Below the pieces are notes generated by a model. The model was given only the letters and a program-made list of their open reading frames with translations, did not search any database and was not told the DNA's origin. The position numbers and the translations under genes were made by a program. From Adiantum capillus-veneris (lineage: Eukaryota > Streptophyta > Polypodiopsida > Polypodiales > Pteridaceae), in contig CM043966.1 of the NCBI GenBank assembly GCA_014529385.2, positions 86,272,087 through 86,336,086 of the forward strand: a stretch of DNA of 64,000 bases. The letters run 5' to 3'. This document shows positions 23,726-35,380 of this stretch, piece after piece (the first letter of the stretch is position 1; every line of letters begins with the position of its first letter).

Positions 23726-24017
23726 CCTATCCCTGATCAAAATACATGGATATTGGCAGCACAACCCTCTCCGAGAGCTACAAGGTCAAAAAAGAGATCT
23801 TATAAATTCGATTAAGAATCAGCTTGACAGCTCACCTGAAAGGCACAATAGCGAGATCTCTAATAACGAGGAGAAGAGAGAGAGAAGAGAAGAAATGAAG
23901 AGAAAAGTTGTTGCCACCCACCAAGAAGAGCCCGCACAAAAACAAGCTCGTTATGAAAGAGAGAAACGGGCCTACTAGCACAGACAATAAGCACAAGGGA
24001 AGGACCCAGAGAAATGG

Positions 24018-25590
24018 GTGCCTAGCGGACTTAAAGGCCCAAGAACGTATCATCACACCATAAAAGAGGTTGAGGATCTGAGAAAAACTTTGGAGAAAAT
24101 GTACCAAGAAGTCGAAGCCCTCAAGCTGAAAGAAGCCGAAGAAGCGACTAGAAAGGAAAAAGAGGCAGAGGAACAGAGACAAGTCGAGGAGACTGCTAGA
24201 GAAGAATCACAAGAACAAGGCTACGAGTCTCCCAGACCCACCGCATCGCCTACAAAACAATAGGACCATCCTATGCCAAGCCCACCACGATCACCTGAGA
24301 AAGAGAAAGAATCTGAATCCCCCAAAGAAACAAAATCTGCACAAGAGGTTGACAAGCAAGAGAAACAAAAAGAAAAGGAACCAGCAACTACTCAAAATCC
24401 TGAAGAGCAAAAGATAGATGAATCCACACAAGAGGCCACTACTACACAAGAGCAGCAACAATAGAAAGCACCTGAGCCAAAAAAGAAAGTGATCCCTACA
24501 CTCGAAGAGACTACACAGTCTGAGCTAGCCCCCTCAACTTCCACACAGCAAGAAACAACCGAGGCATCCACAAGGCCTTAGGATGACAAAGAAAAAGACC
24601 AACCCTCTACCTCCACGCAAGACGAACCACCAGCTACTACGATGCAGGAGAAAGACACACATGAGCCTACAGGCACATCAATCCAGTAAGTAAACAAATA
24701 TTCAAGTAAAGGAATATGCAAGGCAGATGCAAGACATGATGGAGAGACTCCGTTCAGCAGCACTTAGCCGCAGCACAAAGGTCAAAGAGCTTGAGATGGT
24801 AATTGACGCTCTCCAAGGAGAGTTAGAAGACAGAATGAGTGTCATCATCGATCTTTAGAGGCAAGTGCAGGAGATGAAAGTTGAAGTTGAACAGCATCAT
24901 ATAGCAAGAGATCGTCAGCAGAAAGAAATGGAAGAGTTAGGTGATCTTCTCACCAAATTATCAGATGCTTACAAAGCTAAAGATGAGCAGCTGATAGAAG
25001 TTACAAATGAACTTCTTACGACGTCCCTGTCAGCTCAAAAATTCAAGTGCAATATGATGTTGCAAATGATTCCTTTTAATACTCTGAGCAGAGAATAAAT
25101 GATCAGGCAATCTTCTTACGGCAAATCATAGAAAATCTAGTCATGGACTCGATCAAAGGGACTAATGAAGTATACAAGGACTAGAAAATAAAAACAAGGA
25201 CCTCGAGTTAGAATTAAAGCTGGAGCAATCACAGTGCAAGGACCTCGCATTGATGCGGGTCCAGAGAGAAGAGAGCTCTCAAAAGAAATAGCAGAACTCA
25301 AAAGAGTTAACCAACTCCTAAGGGAAGGAAAGACAGATACGCAGGAAGAGGCAGGCCCTTCAAAGCCACAACAGATAGATATACTCTCGTTCTCATTTGC
25401 TAAGTTTGAGACACAATCCACGGCAGAGCCAAGTGGTGACAAGGATTTTCAAATTAACATCACAAATGCAGACACAGTGCATATGGTCCTGCTATATTAA
25501 AAGCTGAGGAGGACGCACTGAAAGAGAAGATCACCCAAGAGGTGGATGAACAGTGGAAAGCCGCAATGGATTGGGAGTTGAGAGTTCTAC
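24018..25590 (+). pseudogene. long acidic coiled-coil ORF, broken
   Basis: The first part has heptad-like helices (EVEDLRKTLEKMYQEVEALK, KEKEAEEQRQVEETAREE), then a Pro/Ser/Thr/Glu/Gln-rich stretch (SPEKEKESESPKETKSAQ). A second coiled coil follows, with MERLRSAALSRSTKVKELE and MKVEVEQHHIARDRQQKE. Stops lie at 24,261, 24,462, 24,579, 24,856 and 25,096, and the frame shifts between parts. It has no zinc knuckle, protease or RT. It seems to be the middle of the ORF begun at 22,674. Function unknown; a structural Gag-like role is one possibility. Confidence 0.55.
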
Positions 25591-27310
25591 TGTCATAAAA
25601 TCTAATATCTTATATCTAATCAACCCAAATCATTTTCTCATATTAAATTGATCACTTAATGTGGGAGAATAAACGGGAACAAGTGTTAAGATATAGACAT
25701 GTGCTTATAGATCTATCTCAACACGGGGCCAATGGTAAAGGGGCCCAAATGAGAGATGGTCTATCAAAGAGCAAGGCTAACAAATGGAGCATAAGACCTT
25801 AGGGTTAGCTTCATTGAAGACCTCCAATAATGTGTGTAAAAGGCCTTTGACCTTAGGTAAGATAGGGCTGAGCTTGAGGCGCGGGAACCCGACCCAGCTC
25901 GAGGTGCTTGTCCTACTTGTCATGCTTGATGACTAAGGTGCTTGAGGTGCTTGATGATTGAGGTGCTTGAGATGATTGAGGTGCTTAATTATTGAGATGC
26001 TTGAGGTGCTTGACATGCTTTAGATGCTAGGGTTGCACTTGAGGTGAGAACCCATCCCAAGCTTAAACTGCTTATGAGCCAAGCTTGTGGTGGGAATTGG
26101 GCCTATGCATGAGGGGCTTGAGGTGTTAAAAAGTCAAAGATTCAATCCCTACAAGGAGGGGGTGAGCCCTACATGAGGGGGGATGAGAGAGAACACCCAC
26201 ACACTCACACAAGGCATGCATGGTACAAAGAAAGCAAAAGGGACACTTGTCAAGTTCCTCCTCATGTTGCCCTCATGGTGTGCTTGAAGCCTATTGGTTG
26301 GCCACCCAAGGGGTCCAATAATAATTTAGGAGATTTAATTAATTGATTTAGCATTTATCTAGACCTCTCTCTCAAAGGGGAAAGGGGGACACTTGTCTCA
26401 AGGCTACCCTTGTTGCTTGTAATGCCTCTTGCTTGTGATTGGCTAGGCCTAGAGGGGTCCAATGAGCTTCAAGCATGAGCTACAAGGGGGGATCGACCCA
26501 AGCAAGCTAGAGGGTTTCTTAGGGGGTATACTCACCCACACACACTCACAAATACTCTCATTGTGTGCTATGAAAAGTGCAAGAGCTCCCTCTCCTTCTC
26601 CAAGCAAGTAGAGGTTGAGAGCCTACACCAACACTCTTGGATATGGAGTGCAAATCCAACCAAGAGCCATGCTTCAATGCTTAAGCTTGCCATCTCCTTC
26701 TTCTTCATTATTATGCTATTATGTATGCTAGCAAAAAGAGTTATGATAAGTGAGGAAATAATTCTTTCTCCTACGAAATGTTTCTTCTTCCTCTTCCCTA
26801 CCCTCATTCCCTGCTAGCTCTCTCCACCTTCGAAGGTGTTTGAGGTCCTGGGACTGAGGCTTGGGATAGTTAAAGCTTTATTCAAGTTTATGTTATGTTT
26901 GTGATGCATGAAGCTTTTCATCTTCATTGCATCACCTAGGTCACAAGGAACACAAAGATTGTATTGCAACAAGTCTCTCTTAATGGGAGAAATCATAATA
27001 CAAATGCCTATTGGAGGGGGGACCGGCTCCACATAAATCCGGTCCTCAACTGTTGTCATGTTCTCTAAATTCTCTCTCTTGTAAAAGTATTGTTCATGCC
27101 AAGTTAACTAATTGCTATGATTATGTTGCTATCTTCAATTATGTTCACCCGCTATTCTCACAAAGTCATTTCTCAAAATTACTCTCATTAATTTCCGCTA
27201 CTCTCAAATTAAATAGGCCAATTTCATTACATCTACACTGTCAACGTCACTCACCTCACTCCCAATCAGATCAATGGGCAATGGCATCAGAAATCCCTTC
27301 CATAACCTCT
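25591..27310 (+). other. probable ~1.7-kb non-coding insertion in the ORF series
   Basis: The coiled-coil frame is lost at TGTCATAAAATC (25,591) and a related frame resumes at ~27,312 (LLQVKERLYKDMQ). Between them no gene is recognised. A minisatellite of GAGGTGCTTGATGATT-like units lies at 25,898-26,044. Both ends carry a CATAAAA word and CTAC, but a clean target duplication could not be fixed, so element type and borders are uncertain. Confidence 0.4.
25898..26044 (+). repeat. minisatellite, TTGAGGTGCTTGATGA-like unit
   Basis: About ten degenerate copies of GAGGTGCTTGA / GAGATGATTGA follow one another with a 10-20 base period. Confidence 0.8.
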
Positions 27311-27317
27311 CATAAAA

Positions 27318-28062
27318 GTGGAACTACTACAGGTAAAAGAGAGGCTGTACAAAGACATGCAAGAAGATAATGCAGATAAAGACCACCCAAAGTGGAGGTT
27401 GACTTGGTTGAACAAGAATCCGAGGTATTTGATTTTGTTCACAAGAGCACCTGCAGCCCTGCAAAGAGATCCCACATTCTGTCCGGTACCCAGAGTAAGA
27501 ACATGGCAAGAGCATGAAGCACTGACAAAGAAGCGACCAACCTGGCTGAACTATCACAGATTGCCAGCTCCAAAGAAAGGACAAGCAACAGAGAAATACA
27601 TGGTGAAAACCCTAACGGGCGCCATGTCTTGCTTCAAAAGTCTACCAGATCTCTCATGCGCAATGTTATACAAGATATGCCGAATGTCGCTCACTTGTAT
27701 AGAAGTTTTTCATGATCTAGAGCAACCAGGCGCCCCGTGGATGTCATTCCTCGAGGGAAATAAAGGGTTATGCTATGATCTTAGTGGTCAGCCTTCCGAA
27801 GAAATACTCTATGGCTTCTATGTCTGGTGTATTCTCTTGCCATCGCATAATATGTTGGCGTTCGAGGAAGCTTTCTACACTGGATTCTTCACCTAGTGAA
27901 CGAAGATTTGTAGGCTACTCAGCGGTGGAGCTGAACAATAGAGTGACCATGCAGTTTCTGCAAGTGCCAAACAAAGAAAGAAAAAATAGATACCAGAAGG
28001 CACTAAATGCGCTTAAAGAACACCTCGCCAACCGTCAACCTAAAGATTATTTCAGTCCATAA
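27318..28062 (+). pseudogene. C-terminal part of the unclassified ORF
   Basis: An open segment of 193 codons (to TAG 27,894) includes DKDHPKWRLTWLNKNP, RTWQEHEALTKKRPTWLNYH and PWMSFLEGNKGLCYDL. A frameshift near 27,880 leads to RRFVGYSAVELNNRV and RKNRYQKALNALKEHL, ending at TAA 28,060. Only 38 bases separate it from the LTR, and they include a purine tract. It is therefore the last ORF of the element whose 3' LTR starts at 28,101. No known domain was recognised. Confidence 0.5.
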
Positions 28063-28085
28063 AGTTGTGTCAAGGGACAACACAG

Positions 28086-28100
28086 GCAAGGAGGGGGGGA
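28086..28100 (+). promoter_or_regulatory. polypurine tract
   Basis: GCAAGGAGGGGGGA directly precedes TGTTAGC at 28,101. In LTR elements such a tract primes plus-strand synthesis just before the 3' LTR. Confidence 0.7.
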
Positions 28101-30223
28101 TGTTAGCAGCAAGCTAACACGAACACCATTTTTAGGAGTTCTTGAAAGTGTAAATTCCTAGTTATGATAAAATTAGGCCGTGGGTCGGTGAAGCCAAAAG
28201 CTACGGATTACTGTGAATTGCTTATGTCAATGCGTAAGCATAAAAAACTAAGCATAGGCGGAGTATTGGGGCATCATTGCTAAGCATTTAGATGCATTCT
28301 GGGTCAAAAACGGCTAGGTCAAAAATCCACTGTTGTTAATAATCGCGATTTTGTAACTTGACCTAAAGTGGGGTTTGAGACCATAAGCATGTGTGCTTAG
28401 GTCTTGTAAACTTGTCCTATAAGTTTTGCTACATTTAGATATCGTTTGATGCTGTAACGAATGTGATTTGTTTGCCGATGAGCGATTGCCTTTTGGTGAT
28501 TTCAGTCACTTGAGTGTAGCTTGATTTAGATGCGAGTTGTTAGTTTTTTTCCGAGAGATTGACACCCTCTTGTAGCCTCTATTCACTAGTCGAGTCAGCT
28601 TCATCCCATGGATTGACAATTTAATCGTGGTTCTCGCTAATACTACAATAAGATAGGATGGTGAGGTTAGACATGCGTCCCACAAATATGAACACTGTTT
28701 TGGTCATATCTCACAAACCGTAATGAATCAGGCCTAACCCTTGACTCAAAGATAAAAAACATCATTAGAACATTTTCTCTCTTGGGTGTCACGTGAAAAT
28801 CACACATGAGCTAAGAGTTATGGTCAAAAAACAACTTGCTACTTATTGCACTCAGCCAAAATTTTGGACCTAGGCTACTTAGAGAACCACTATATAGATT
28901 CATCGGATGAGAAAACCCACTTAGCCAGTTGAAATTCTTAATTAAACTTGATGATAAATGTATTTAGGTTTGCAATATCACTTTATGAATGCGAGTTATC
29001 AAAGATTCCATGATTGGGTTTACCTACGTGTGTAGGGGTGCTAGCAAGGAAAAGTATCATATGATATCGTGAGTTGGTCGAGCTATTTATACATGATTTA
29101 TGGTTTATTTTGATGATTTGATTTTGAGTGTTATATGTCCACAAACTTATATGGGGGTGTTGAAAGGACGACCTTTCAACAACGTTTCCATAAACATTTC
29201 ATTAAGATTCCTCAAAGATTCTGTAAAGATTCCACATGAAGATGGTGATGAAGTAATGAAGATGAAGATGGATGCTGCAACATGAAGATACGAGTTTATG
29301 GACGTCATCGAATATCCCATTATTATTATTTTGAGCCATTACGACCACTTTTGTAATGTTTACGGGAACCTCATATTTTAAATCGGCACTTGTATTTTGG
29401 TCGCAGATGCTTGTATAATGAGTAAAGCCAACTCAGTTTCTTGTAATTAAGCTCTGTAGAAGCCTGGGACAATTCAGGTCATTTGGCCGGACATTAGGTT
29501 TGAAGGCTTGGTATATAAGCTAAAACCTAAGGCTTTGTAAAAAACACATTACGTTATCTCAAATAATATACAGTCGTGGGTTCTGCAGCACACAGTAGAG
29601 AGCTTCACGCACACACACTGTCGCGCACACTAATCACATTGCAGATATGAGAGTAGGAGCGTGTTAGAATTAAGGAGCTCTCCGCAGCGACGCAAGCAAT
29701 GCAAGCCGAGGACCACATCGCGAGCCCGCCTGCTACGAGCTATATTTGGCCGTAAGTACCTCAAACGACATCCGATCTGAATGATCAAGTCGTTAGAATC
29801 AGAGCGAGAAGCTCTTCGTGTTGATGTCTTTGTAGATCAGTTCCAGACACTTTGGAAATTACTGTTTTGAGTCTATCGCGATAGCGATTAGAGGTCTTAC
29901 AGTTATGGTTTTCACGGTTTAGGTGTTTGGTCATATAGGATATGTCCTTGTGAGTATTGCCCTCCGATTTCGAGTCATTCCGATATGATTTGAGACTGTT
30001 TCGAGCTTGTAGTGTTTTGTAGGATGCGTTGTCTGTTTCTTTGCTTTATGGTAGTGTTGTGGTAGGATTAGTGACTGTAGAGTGTTGTTCGTGTCTAGCT
30101 CAGGGTTGACAACCCAGAGATTGCCTCCATGCCCTAGTCGGGTCAGCTACGTCCTCGGATTGACAGTTTGTTGGTCTGTGTTCTCGTTGTACTCCATCGT
30201 CCGTCGCGGCGTACCCACTAACA
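28101..30223 (+). repeat. 2.1-kb LTR with PPT on its left and PBS on its right
   Basis: It begins TGTTAGCAGC and ends CCACTAACA, giving TGTTAG/CTAACA inverted ends. It has a TATA-like GGTATATAAG near 29,510 and a (CA)n patch near 29,610. It carries both palindrome types: AATCGCGATT at 28,341-28,350 and CTATCGCGATAG at 29,873-29,884. The PPT marks it as a 3' LTR and the PBS as a 5' LTR, so it appears shared by two element bodies. No second copy of it was found in the window. Confidence 0.75.
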
Positions 30224-30242
30224 TTGGCGCCGTTGCCGGGGA
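30224..30242 (+). promoter_or_regulatory. primer-binding site, TTGGCGCCGTTGCCGGGGA
   Basis: It is immediately 3' of the LTR end. This 19-mer is the classical PBS of many plant gypsy elements, usually assigned to an aspartate tRNA. It is unmutated here. Confidence 0.88.
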
Positions 30243-30899
30243 CGAAGCGCCTAAACTAGCGTAGACCGCATCACTCGTGTTTGATAGTATAGCGTTTCTC
30301 TAGATTTGTCTTGAGTGTTGTCACCATTTGCCTTCTTAGTGGGAAGTCAGAGAGCGGATCTCTTGACTGAGGGATAGCCAGGGAGCCTGCGTCTCGCGGA
30401 GGTGGTCCACCATGAGGTTGAGGTATGGTTATATTATTTTGTTGTGTGTTTAGATTAGGTTTTATGGTTTGTGTGTTTGGTTGTGATTTATGGTTGTGAA
30501 GAACTTGAAAGAGGAAAAAAAAAAACGCAAAGAAAAACGCAAAAGGTAAGTAGGAGGCTGTTTGCTTGCCAGAAAGCAAAAACAACCATTCAACCATCCA
30601 AAGTAGGACTTTAGGTAGTGTAGGACATCTGATGTTGATCTAAAGCAATTTTGACATGAAAATGTGCTTGAAAACACAAAAGGCGGAATTGTGCTGATTT
30701 GGGTAAAAATGCTCTAAAATGGTCGTTTGAAAGCCGATTTGAGTGCTTATTTTTGCATTAGAGACCTTAAGGTAGGGGAAAAACACATAAACTTCAGAGA
30801 CAAATTGGGTAAAGGTACTTGACCAAATTTCCAAACCTTGTGAAACTTGGTATACATGATCTACAGAGGGTAGGGAACACATCTGTGAAGAGAAAATTT

Positions 30900-31990
30900 G
30901 AAAAAAAGTGTCATTTTGGCGTACTTGGTGAGTCTATCGCGATAGACTAAGAACCCAGTGATAGAAACTGAATTTTTCAAAAACCTGTGTGGCATAGCTT
31001 GGAAAGGTGCTATCAAGGACACATAAAAATTTTAAAGTCATTTGGACATCAGAAAGTGGGTGTAAGACCATTTGAGAGGATTCAGCTTGTAGAAAACACC
31101 AGATCTGGTCTAACTGACAAAGTAAAAGTCCAAAACAAGTGAAAATTGGTAGGAGGACTAAGGAGAGATATTGGAACATAGTGGTATAGTCAAAGTTCAA
31201 GTTTGACCTATAAAAGGGGTACTTGTTGAGTCTATCGTGATAGACTCAAAGCAGGGCCAAAGAAATTGAGATTTTCAAAACCCTCTGGAGCATAGCTTGT
31301 TTAGCCTCTCAGGAGGTTACACATAAAATTTGGTGGATTTTGGACAATTGGGAAGTCATCCTAAGTCTATTTCTAGTGATCAGATAGACTCAGAATTCTA
31401 GAGTAATTGGAGTTAGAGACCTAAGAAAAAGTCCAAAACAAGTGAAAATTGGTGAGCAAGGTGTACAGAGCATAGGGAACACAGTGGTGGAGAGAAATCT
31501 GGAAAATTTTCAAAACTGAAGAATCTGCTGAGTCTATCGCGATAGACTGGGGCTTTTTCACAGAAATTGAAATTTTTGAAAACTGACCTCAGGGCCTTGT
31601 TCTACATGTTGTTGTGAGCCTATGGTTAACATTTGAGTAAATTTGGAGTATTGTAAGTGCATCTAAGAGGATTACTTCATAAGATCAGAAAAGAAACTGT
31701 TGTTTGATGCAAGTTACAAAGGAAAAGTATTCCAAATTGGTTGAAACTTGGTGAGTAGTATCTCAAGAGAAGGGGGAACTCAAATCTGTAAAAACAGTTG
31801 AAAAACTGTATCCCAGTAACACTCTGGTGAGTCTATCACGATAGACTCATAAATTCACTGTAGAAAAATCAAAATTCAAATCTGACTTCATATTTGGGTT
31901 CAGAAGGCCCATTATACCCTATACACAAAGTTTGAGTGCATTTGGACATCTGCAAGGGGTGCTTGGTGAGTCTATCGTGATAGACAACTG
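30900..31990 (+). repeat. ~300-bp leader repeats, each with a TCGCGA-core palindrome
   Basis: Palindromes centre at about 30,939, 31,237, 31,539 and 31,838, at intervals of 298, 302 and 299. The consensus is GAGTCTATCGCGATAGACTC. Two further sites sit ~139 bases after the second and fourth: an expanded hairpin with AGTCTAT/ATAGACT arms at 31,364-31,390, and a copy at 31,968-31,985. Neighbouring text also recurs (GTCCAAAACAAGTGAAAATT at two sites, and GCATAGCTTG). The repeats precede gag and contain no ORF. Confidence 0.85.
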
Positions 31991-32575
31991 AGGAAAAAAT
32001 TTTGAGAAAATTTTTGAAACCAAGTATACCACTGGGTTTATCATTGCCTAAGGAGTGCACACACCAATTTTGGGCTCAAACTGACCACTTGGAAAAACAT
32101 CAGATAGAGCAACTTTCCAAATTACATCTCACTGTTTTGGTCATAACTTTCACATACGGACTCCGATTCCAAAACTTTTTTTATCAAAACGTAGCTTGAG
32201 AGCAGCACTACAGATCTTAGAATAAATTGACCAAAATGTTTGCCAACGTCATACACAATGGCCTACATTTTGGTCAGTTCTGAAAAAAACGTTGTTTAAG
32301 GCCTCAAAATGCATCCGGAAGTCAGGGGTGTCTAAAACCGACAATTTGAGAGAATTGTGAGAAAACGCTCACAGTTTTGGACATAGTTTTGGATTTTCCC
32401 TGACCAAAACACTTGAACACACTGAGAGAGGTATTACTACAGCAAGCTAGATCTATTAAGCCTAGAAGTCATGTCTACATCAGACTGAGCTTATACAAGC
32501 ACATGGATTGCAGGGATAGATGAGCACCCGCCCAGAATAGATCTTCCAAACCTACAGTACATAAAGACCAATTTT

Positions 32576-34105
32576 GTGGAGAGAGTTTGGACGTATAACC
32601 ATGAAAGTGAAGGACTATATAGGTATATTAATGGAAATCAATTCATCCTTTACAGTTGCTTAGAGCCCTACCCAGATGAACTGACAGAATACAAGCTCTT
32701 ATATGTCTATACATACGAGGTCGACCGACAATGGACATCCTTATTTGTTGACAATTATGGACGAGAATATAGAGCTGTAGAAAGCACAAATCCACAAACC
32801 AAATTAGAGATGAGTGGATATTTGGTCAATGAAGGACCTCCGATACATCCACAAAACACAGGAACCTCTAAGAGAATTCCAAAGAGGGGACCACCACCTG
32901 GATTTCCTCCTAGAGCAATAAGGAGAGATGAAACGATACCAGAGAGGAGTATGGTTCCATACTTTGCACCCCAAAGTATAAGACCATCTCAGCTAAGAAA
33001 ATGGGTAAATAGAAAGTACAATGGCATAGGAGACCCATACGCCCATGTCTCGGCTTTCAAGCAAGTCCTACGAGTAGAACGAGTAGAGGACTTCCACACG
33101 CAGTATGAGGGTTTTGGACTTACATTGGAGGACAATGCACAAGCATGGTTTGAACTATTGTACCGGAGAGATTTCACAACCATTGAGAAAATTTTGGATG
33201 AATTTGTTCAAGAATTCACCAAGAAGGGCATAAAACATAACACCCTTCCTAAGATTCGGGAATTTAAACAAGGCAAAACAGAAACATTGCGACATGCAAT
33301 ACTGCATTTCAAGCAATATATTGTTAGATGTCCTACCCAAGAGTTACCCACGCTAGAACGTCAGATCCTATGCTTCATCAAAGGGCTTAGGAATGAGAAT
33401 CTCCAAAAGGACCTATACATGAAAAGATACCAAACCTTGGAAGAGGTGACCAAAGCGGCAATTGACCTAGTTGACAATTGCAAATTCTATGAAGATGGTC
33501 AGAAGAAGATGCATGATGCAAGTGAGAAAAATAAAACCGCTGATCTTGAGGATCAAAGAGGGAATCTAGGACAAAACCAAGTAAATGTTGAGGAGCAAAT
33601 CATAGAGAATGTGATGCAACGCATCAACCACTCTGATAGAGTACTAGCCTATACAGTTCCTAAATGATGCAGGGGCATGACATGTGGAGGGGACCATCCG
33701 ATGCAACATTGTCCTGACTATAGACCTAAGACTCCATCAGGGTTTGAGCATGTTATGTCTGAACCTCCTAGATATCATCCTATAGCAGAACAAGTGTTCT
33801 TAAGTGAAAGACCCATAGCTGCTAGAAATGCATATGTGAATCATGGGCTTCAAATACAAAGATATGTGGTAGATCAGAGGCCACTTCAAGGTCAATATCA
33901 AGTATTGCCACAACAACCAATACATCCATGTGACAGATGTAGTAGTAGTGATCACTTGATTAAGGATTGTCCACACCATGATATCATGATAAATGTATAT
34001 TGTAATGAGTGTGCAGTCACACATATGATTTTGGATTGTCCTAAGAATCCAAGAAAGAAAGGTAAAATGCAACCACATGTAACCTTTCCTTCTACCAGGC
34101 GGTGA
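32576..34105 (+). pseudogene. gag: gypsy Gag with three zinc knuckles, one stop
   Basis: One frame runs 32,576-34,105 with a single TGA at 33,665-33,667. A long N-terminal region with PPPGFPPRAIRR precedes the Gag core (DPYAHVSAFKQVLR, EDNAQAWFELL, LDEFVQEFTKKG, ETLRHAILHFKQY, FIKGLRNENLQKDLYMK). Zinc knuckles follow: C-x4-C-x3-H-x4-C right after the stop, CDRCSSSDHLIKDC, and CNECAVTHMILDC with a short middle. It would bind and package RNA. No protease or RT follows, so the body is truncated after gag or the element is non-autonomous. Confidence 0.85.
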
Positions 34106-34650
34106 TGAGAGCTACGTAGAGGTATGCACCACGAGAGCTTTCGGAGAGCGCGTACCCGTGAAACAAGAGAGGAGATAGAGAGCAAGTAGAGAGAGAATAT
34201 CCTTCTTCTTCTTAATCTTCTTCCCATAAACAAGAGAGAAGAGCTTATGGACATGGTGATGAAGAGCTTGCACCACTCCGTATAATAGGTAAGTATTGCC
34301 TTATGGTAGTAGACGCAGTAGACGACACTGAAAACTGAGCACTACATGTGAATTTATAGGCACTAGACAAAGCAAGAGTGAGCCCCAAGACAAAAACTAG
34401 TGCTAGTTTTCAGCCAAGAATAGTTGCAAGCTTTTGGGCACTTTGCTAAAATCATGGCTTGGCTTTTGGTGGTCAACTCTCCCACTTACCATTCAATTTT
34501 TATAGTAAAACTGATCAATTGAACAGTATCCGATCACCTAATGAAACCTTGGCTAGACCATGTTGCACCGTGAAGTCCCAGCATAATTATGACTTTCATG
34601 TACTGCTCCGGCTTATTTACGGTATTGTTTTCTATAAAAAAATCTTGTAA
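34106..34650 (+). other. no gene seen
   Basis: It begins with purine-rich sequence after the gag stop, then anonymous sequence up to the LINE 5' repeats. The junction between gypsy and LINE is somewhere here and could not be fixed. Confidence 0.3.
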
Positions 34651-34659
34651 AAATCCTGT

Positions 34660-35140
34660 TTTTGCTCTGGGTGATCATTTTTAAATCCAATGGAGACTAA
34701 AATTCATATTTTTATGTTTAGGTCATCTTAAAAAGCTCATTGCTTTTCAAAAATGCCGAAAAGCACAAAAAGCTAAAAATAGCGTAAAAAGAAAAAAAAA
34801 ACTAAAATTGAACCACGGGTTCCCTTTGTCCATTGGAATGAGAAAGCGGACTTGTTTTGCACTAAAAAGTACTAAAACTCATCAAAAGCTAAAAATAGCG
34901 TGAGAAGCACTCGAAAAGCATATTTTTACAAAATTAAACCATAGCTTCTCTGGAACAGGCAAGTTAAGAATCCAACCATGCTTTTTGCAAAAAAAAGCAC
35001 CTTAAAATATAAAAAGCATAAAAAAGCTAAAAATAGCAGATTTTCTCAAAACTGAACCAAACGTCCGTCTGACCTATAGGAACATGGAAATGATCTTGCT
35101 TTTTACTTTAGAGCCTTATAATATTGTCAATCAAAATTTG
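34660..35140 (+). repeat. tandem 5' UTR monomers of the LINE
   Basis: The word AGCTAAAAATAGC recurs at 34,771, 34,887 and 35,025, each in a unit of 116-138 bases that also carries AAAAGCAC..., an AAA(C/T)TGAACC or TTAAACC segment and a GC-richer stretch. An earlier weaker unit begins near 34,660. Tandem promoter monomers upstream of the coding region are known for some L1-type elements. Confidence 0.6.
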
Positions 35141-35380
35141 ACAAAACGGACATTAGAATATGTTTTTCTTATTATCAAAAGAGACCCAAAATTCGGGGAT
35201 CTTACAGTGGTGTTGCAGGATGTCAACTTGGTGATTCTTATGAAAACTGAGTAGCCAAGTGCTTAAGTTATGAATGAGAAAAATGGAGGAAGACATCCAA
35301 AGAGAGGGCTTGGAAGAGGAGTTCCTTGAAGTGGAGGAGTTCATATCCTTGTCTCAATAATGGAAGAGTTGTCCATCTGA

